Of a stretch of DNA of 64,000 bases, positions 62,601 through 64,000 are shown piece after piece (within the stretch, counting starts at the first letter, position 1; the number at the start of each line of letters is the position of its first letter). The translations under genes were made by a program, and so were the position numbers. This stretch comes from Cotesia glomerata (lineage: Eukaryota; Arthropoda; Insecta; Hymenoptera; Braconidae): positions 19,276,688 through 19,340,687 of the forward strand of contig NC_058164.1 of NCBI RefSeq assembly GCF_020080835.1. The letters run 5' to 3'. The notes under the pieces were generated by a model, which saw nothing but the letters and a program-made list of their open reading frames with translations, searched no databases and was not told the DNA's origin.

Positions 62601-62895
62601 CTGTTACGTTAACGTTACATGTTACTTATCTATTAATGTATCTATGTGTGAGTATGCATGTAAAGAAAACAATAACGTGTGAGTTAAATGTTGAAGAAAA
62701 AAAAGTTTACTAGGAAAGTAAGATCACGTGTTTTCATGCTGATTAAAGACGTTATACAATTTTTTTTTTTTATAAAAAATAAAATAGTCTCCCGAGAAAA
62801 AAAATACGTATATAATTACGCATAATAAAACAAGATCATGCGTGATCACTGATCACATGGCCAATTTAAATCTATTAATTACTGTATATGATCTT
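59636..62895. other. upstream spacer, no gene recognised
   Basis: 60040-60620 is markedly less AT-rich and may contain upstream 5' UTR exons or a promoter of the transporter or of a gene outside the window. The minus-strand frame at 59996-60202 has no family match and no splice support. A (TTTA)n run at 61512-61535 next to GAAAGAGGACATAATAAAGT may be a LINE 3' end. An A-run of about 22 lies near 62070. GCACATGCGCTAC at 61940-61955 is an NRF1-like motif. Confidence 0.3.
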
Positions 62896-63022
62896 ATACC
62901 CGTACTGAAAAAAAATATATGCCGCATATACGGGGACAAATAAAAAGTATGTGGCGTATATATTTTATATGTGCGACATATATGTATTTTTTCCAGCATA
63001 TATATTTTTTCAGTGTGGGTAT
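62896..63022. mobile_element. 127-bp hairpin-like MITE
   Basis: ATACCCGTACTGAAAAAAAA at 62896 is mirrored by TTTTTTCAGTGTGGGTAT ending 63022. The subterminal parts are runs of CATATATATGC-type sequence (GCCGCATATACGGGG, GTGGCGTATATA, GTGCGACATATATG). A short non-coding inverted-repeat element. Confidence 0.6.
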
Positions 63023-64000
63023 GCAACTTTAAACTGGTCAAAATTACGTTTTTTTTTTTTTTTCTTCATAAGTATATGTTGATTTATCACTCTTACATGA
63101 TTTTATACGTATGATTATAAATTACTATAAATGGTTTATAATTCATATGTCTATATTTTAACCCTATTCAAAAAAGAGATTTTTTTGAAGATGAGATGTT
63201 TTGAATCAAAATGATAATTTTTGAAAGTAAAATTTACTGAAAAAAAATTTCTTAGTTCAAAAATTCTTTAGCTTGATTTAAGACGATAAAACTTTAAAAT
63301 GAAACGGTTAAAGAATTTTTCTTTTGCATCAGCTAAGCTTTTTTTATGTTCATATTAATTATAATTCAATTTAGAAAAAAGTCACTGAAATTATTTGGTG
63401 GATTTAAAGATTATTTTGTAATTTTTTTTTTATTTTAGAATTTAGCTATCCAATCTCATAATAAAGATTTATATCGTGGAAAAGAACTTTATTTTAAATA
63501 GACTTTATTGAAGTAATTAAAATATTAAACAAAACATATAACAATACAACTTATGTAATAATATAAAAAGAATACACAACATCACATGAGGGTACAAAAA
63601 AAAAAGGATTTAAATTTATCGAGTTCAATTGCTTGATTGATCCTTGTTTGTATTTTTACTATTATATCAAGAGTAAAGCAGATGTTTTTAATTTCATTAG
63701 TAATCTAGTCACCTCATTATCGTACACACCTACTTCTATTTATTTAAATAAAAAATCAAATTAAACCAAATAAAAATATATTTTTATATACCTATTCTAT
63801 TGTCGCTTAAAGCCAATAGCTAATTTCTAATGCAAAATTTACGCTTCAAGTTCACCTCACCAAGGTTATATGCTAATTTCGTGCAGTTTGACAGACGAGC
63901 TATAGTTAGTATAGTATGAGTATGTATGAGTTATGAGTGATGAAACTTTGCATTATATTTTTACTGCATTGCCATAAAAACACAACAGTTGATCATTAAA
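63023..64000. other. right-edge spacer
   Basis: AT-rich. 63165-63350 contains alternating TTCTTAGTTCAAAAATTC-type phrases reminiscent of the MITE at 20599 and may be a decayed copy. 63830-63960 is less AT-rich. No gene is recognised. Confidence 0.3.

Overview
The window is AT-rich invertebrate nuclear DNA. The genes have GT/AG introns, many of them short, long AT-rich intergenic spacers, and many small inverted-repeat transposons. Gene content (nibrin, SH3BP5/parcas, a Zip3/RNF212-like RING protein, a SMYD4-like methyltransferase, CLASP/orbit and a Tret1-like sugar transporter) points to an insect. The base composition and the style of the repeats suggest a parasitoid hymenopteran, but that last step is inference.

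Layout. 1-2047 (-): nibrin, one long exon whose 3' end lies outside the window. 2048-5826: spacer with a TTAA-flanked element (2545-3109), a decayed SMG9 pseudogene (about 3430-4370, -) and a GAGA-rich tract ahead of the next gene. 5827-9732 (+): SH3BP5/parcas homologue, ten coding exons plus a possible 66-nt cassette exon. 9733-13166: AT-rich spacer with one unidentified decayed coding-like patch. 13167-14150 (-): four-exon Zip3/RNF212-like meiotic RING gene. 14151-17502: a foldback tandem array split by a 1.1-kb inverted-repeat transposon. 17503-19880 (+): SMYD4-like MYND-SET protein, five exons. 19881-22795: spacer with MITEs and a perfect RFX X-box. 22796-40186 (+): CLASP, 17 core exons plus two symmetric cassette exons, an 8.8-kb intron and an apparent internal alternative first exon. 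40187-45911: convergent spacer with LINE and MITE remnants. 45912-58712 (-): Tret1-like MFS transporter, six exons, with a 5'-truncated LINE in its last intron. 58713-64000: its upstream region (CRE and CCAAT motifs) and repeats.

The genes do not form a pathway. Two have meiosis or DNA double-strand-break roles (nibrin, RNF212-like). The others act in Rab11 trafficking, protein methylation, microtubule dynamics and sugar transport.

The main points of interest are: (i) a CLASP gene with a probable TOG1-less start and a cassette exon carrying its best SxIP EB1-binding motif behind an A-rich acceptor; (ii) an unreported-looking SMG9 relic; (iii) a group of near-perfect hairpin MITEs that share 10-bp ends but have unrelated cores; and (iv) a foldback array in which a transposon insertion can be read against its empty site. 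No clearly new multi-gene system is visible. Every exon join was read by eye and checked by codon phase, not by transcript data.
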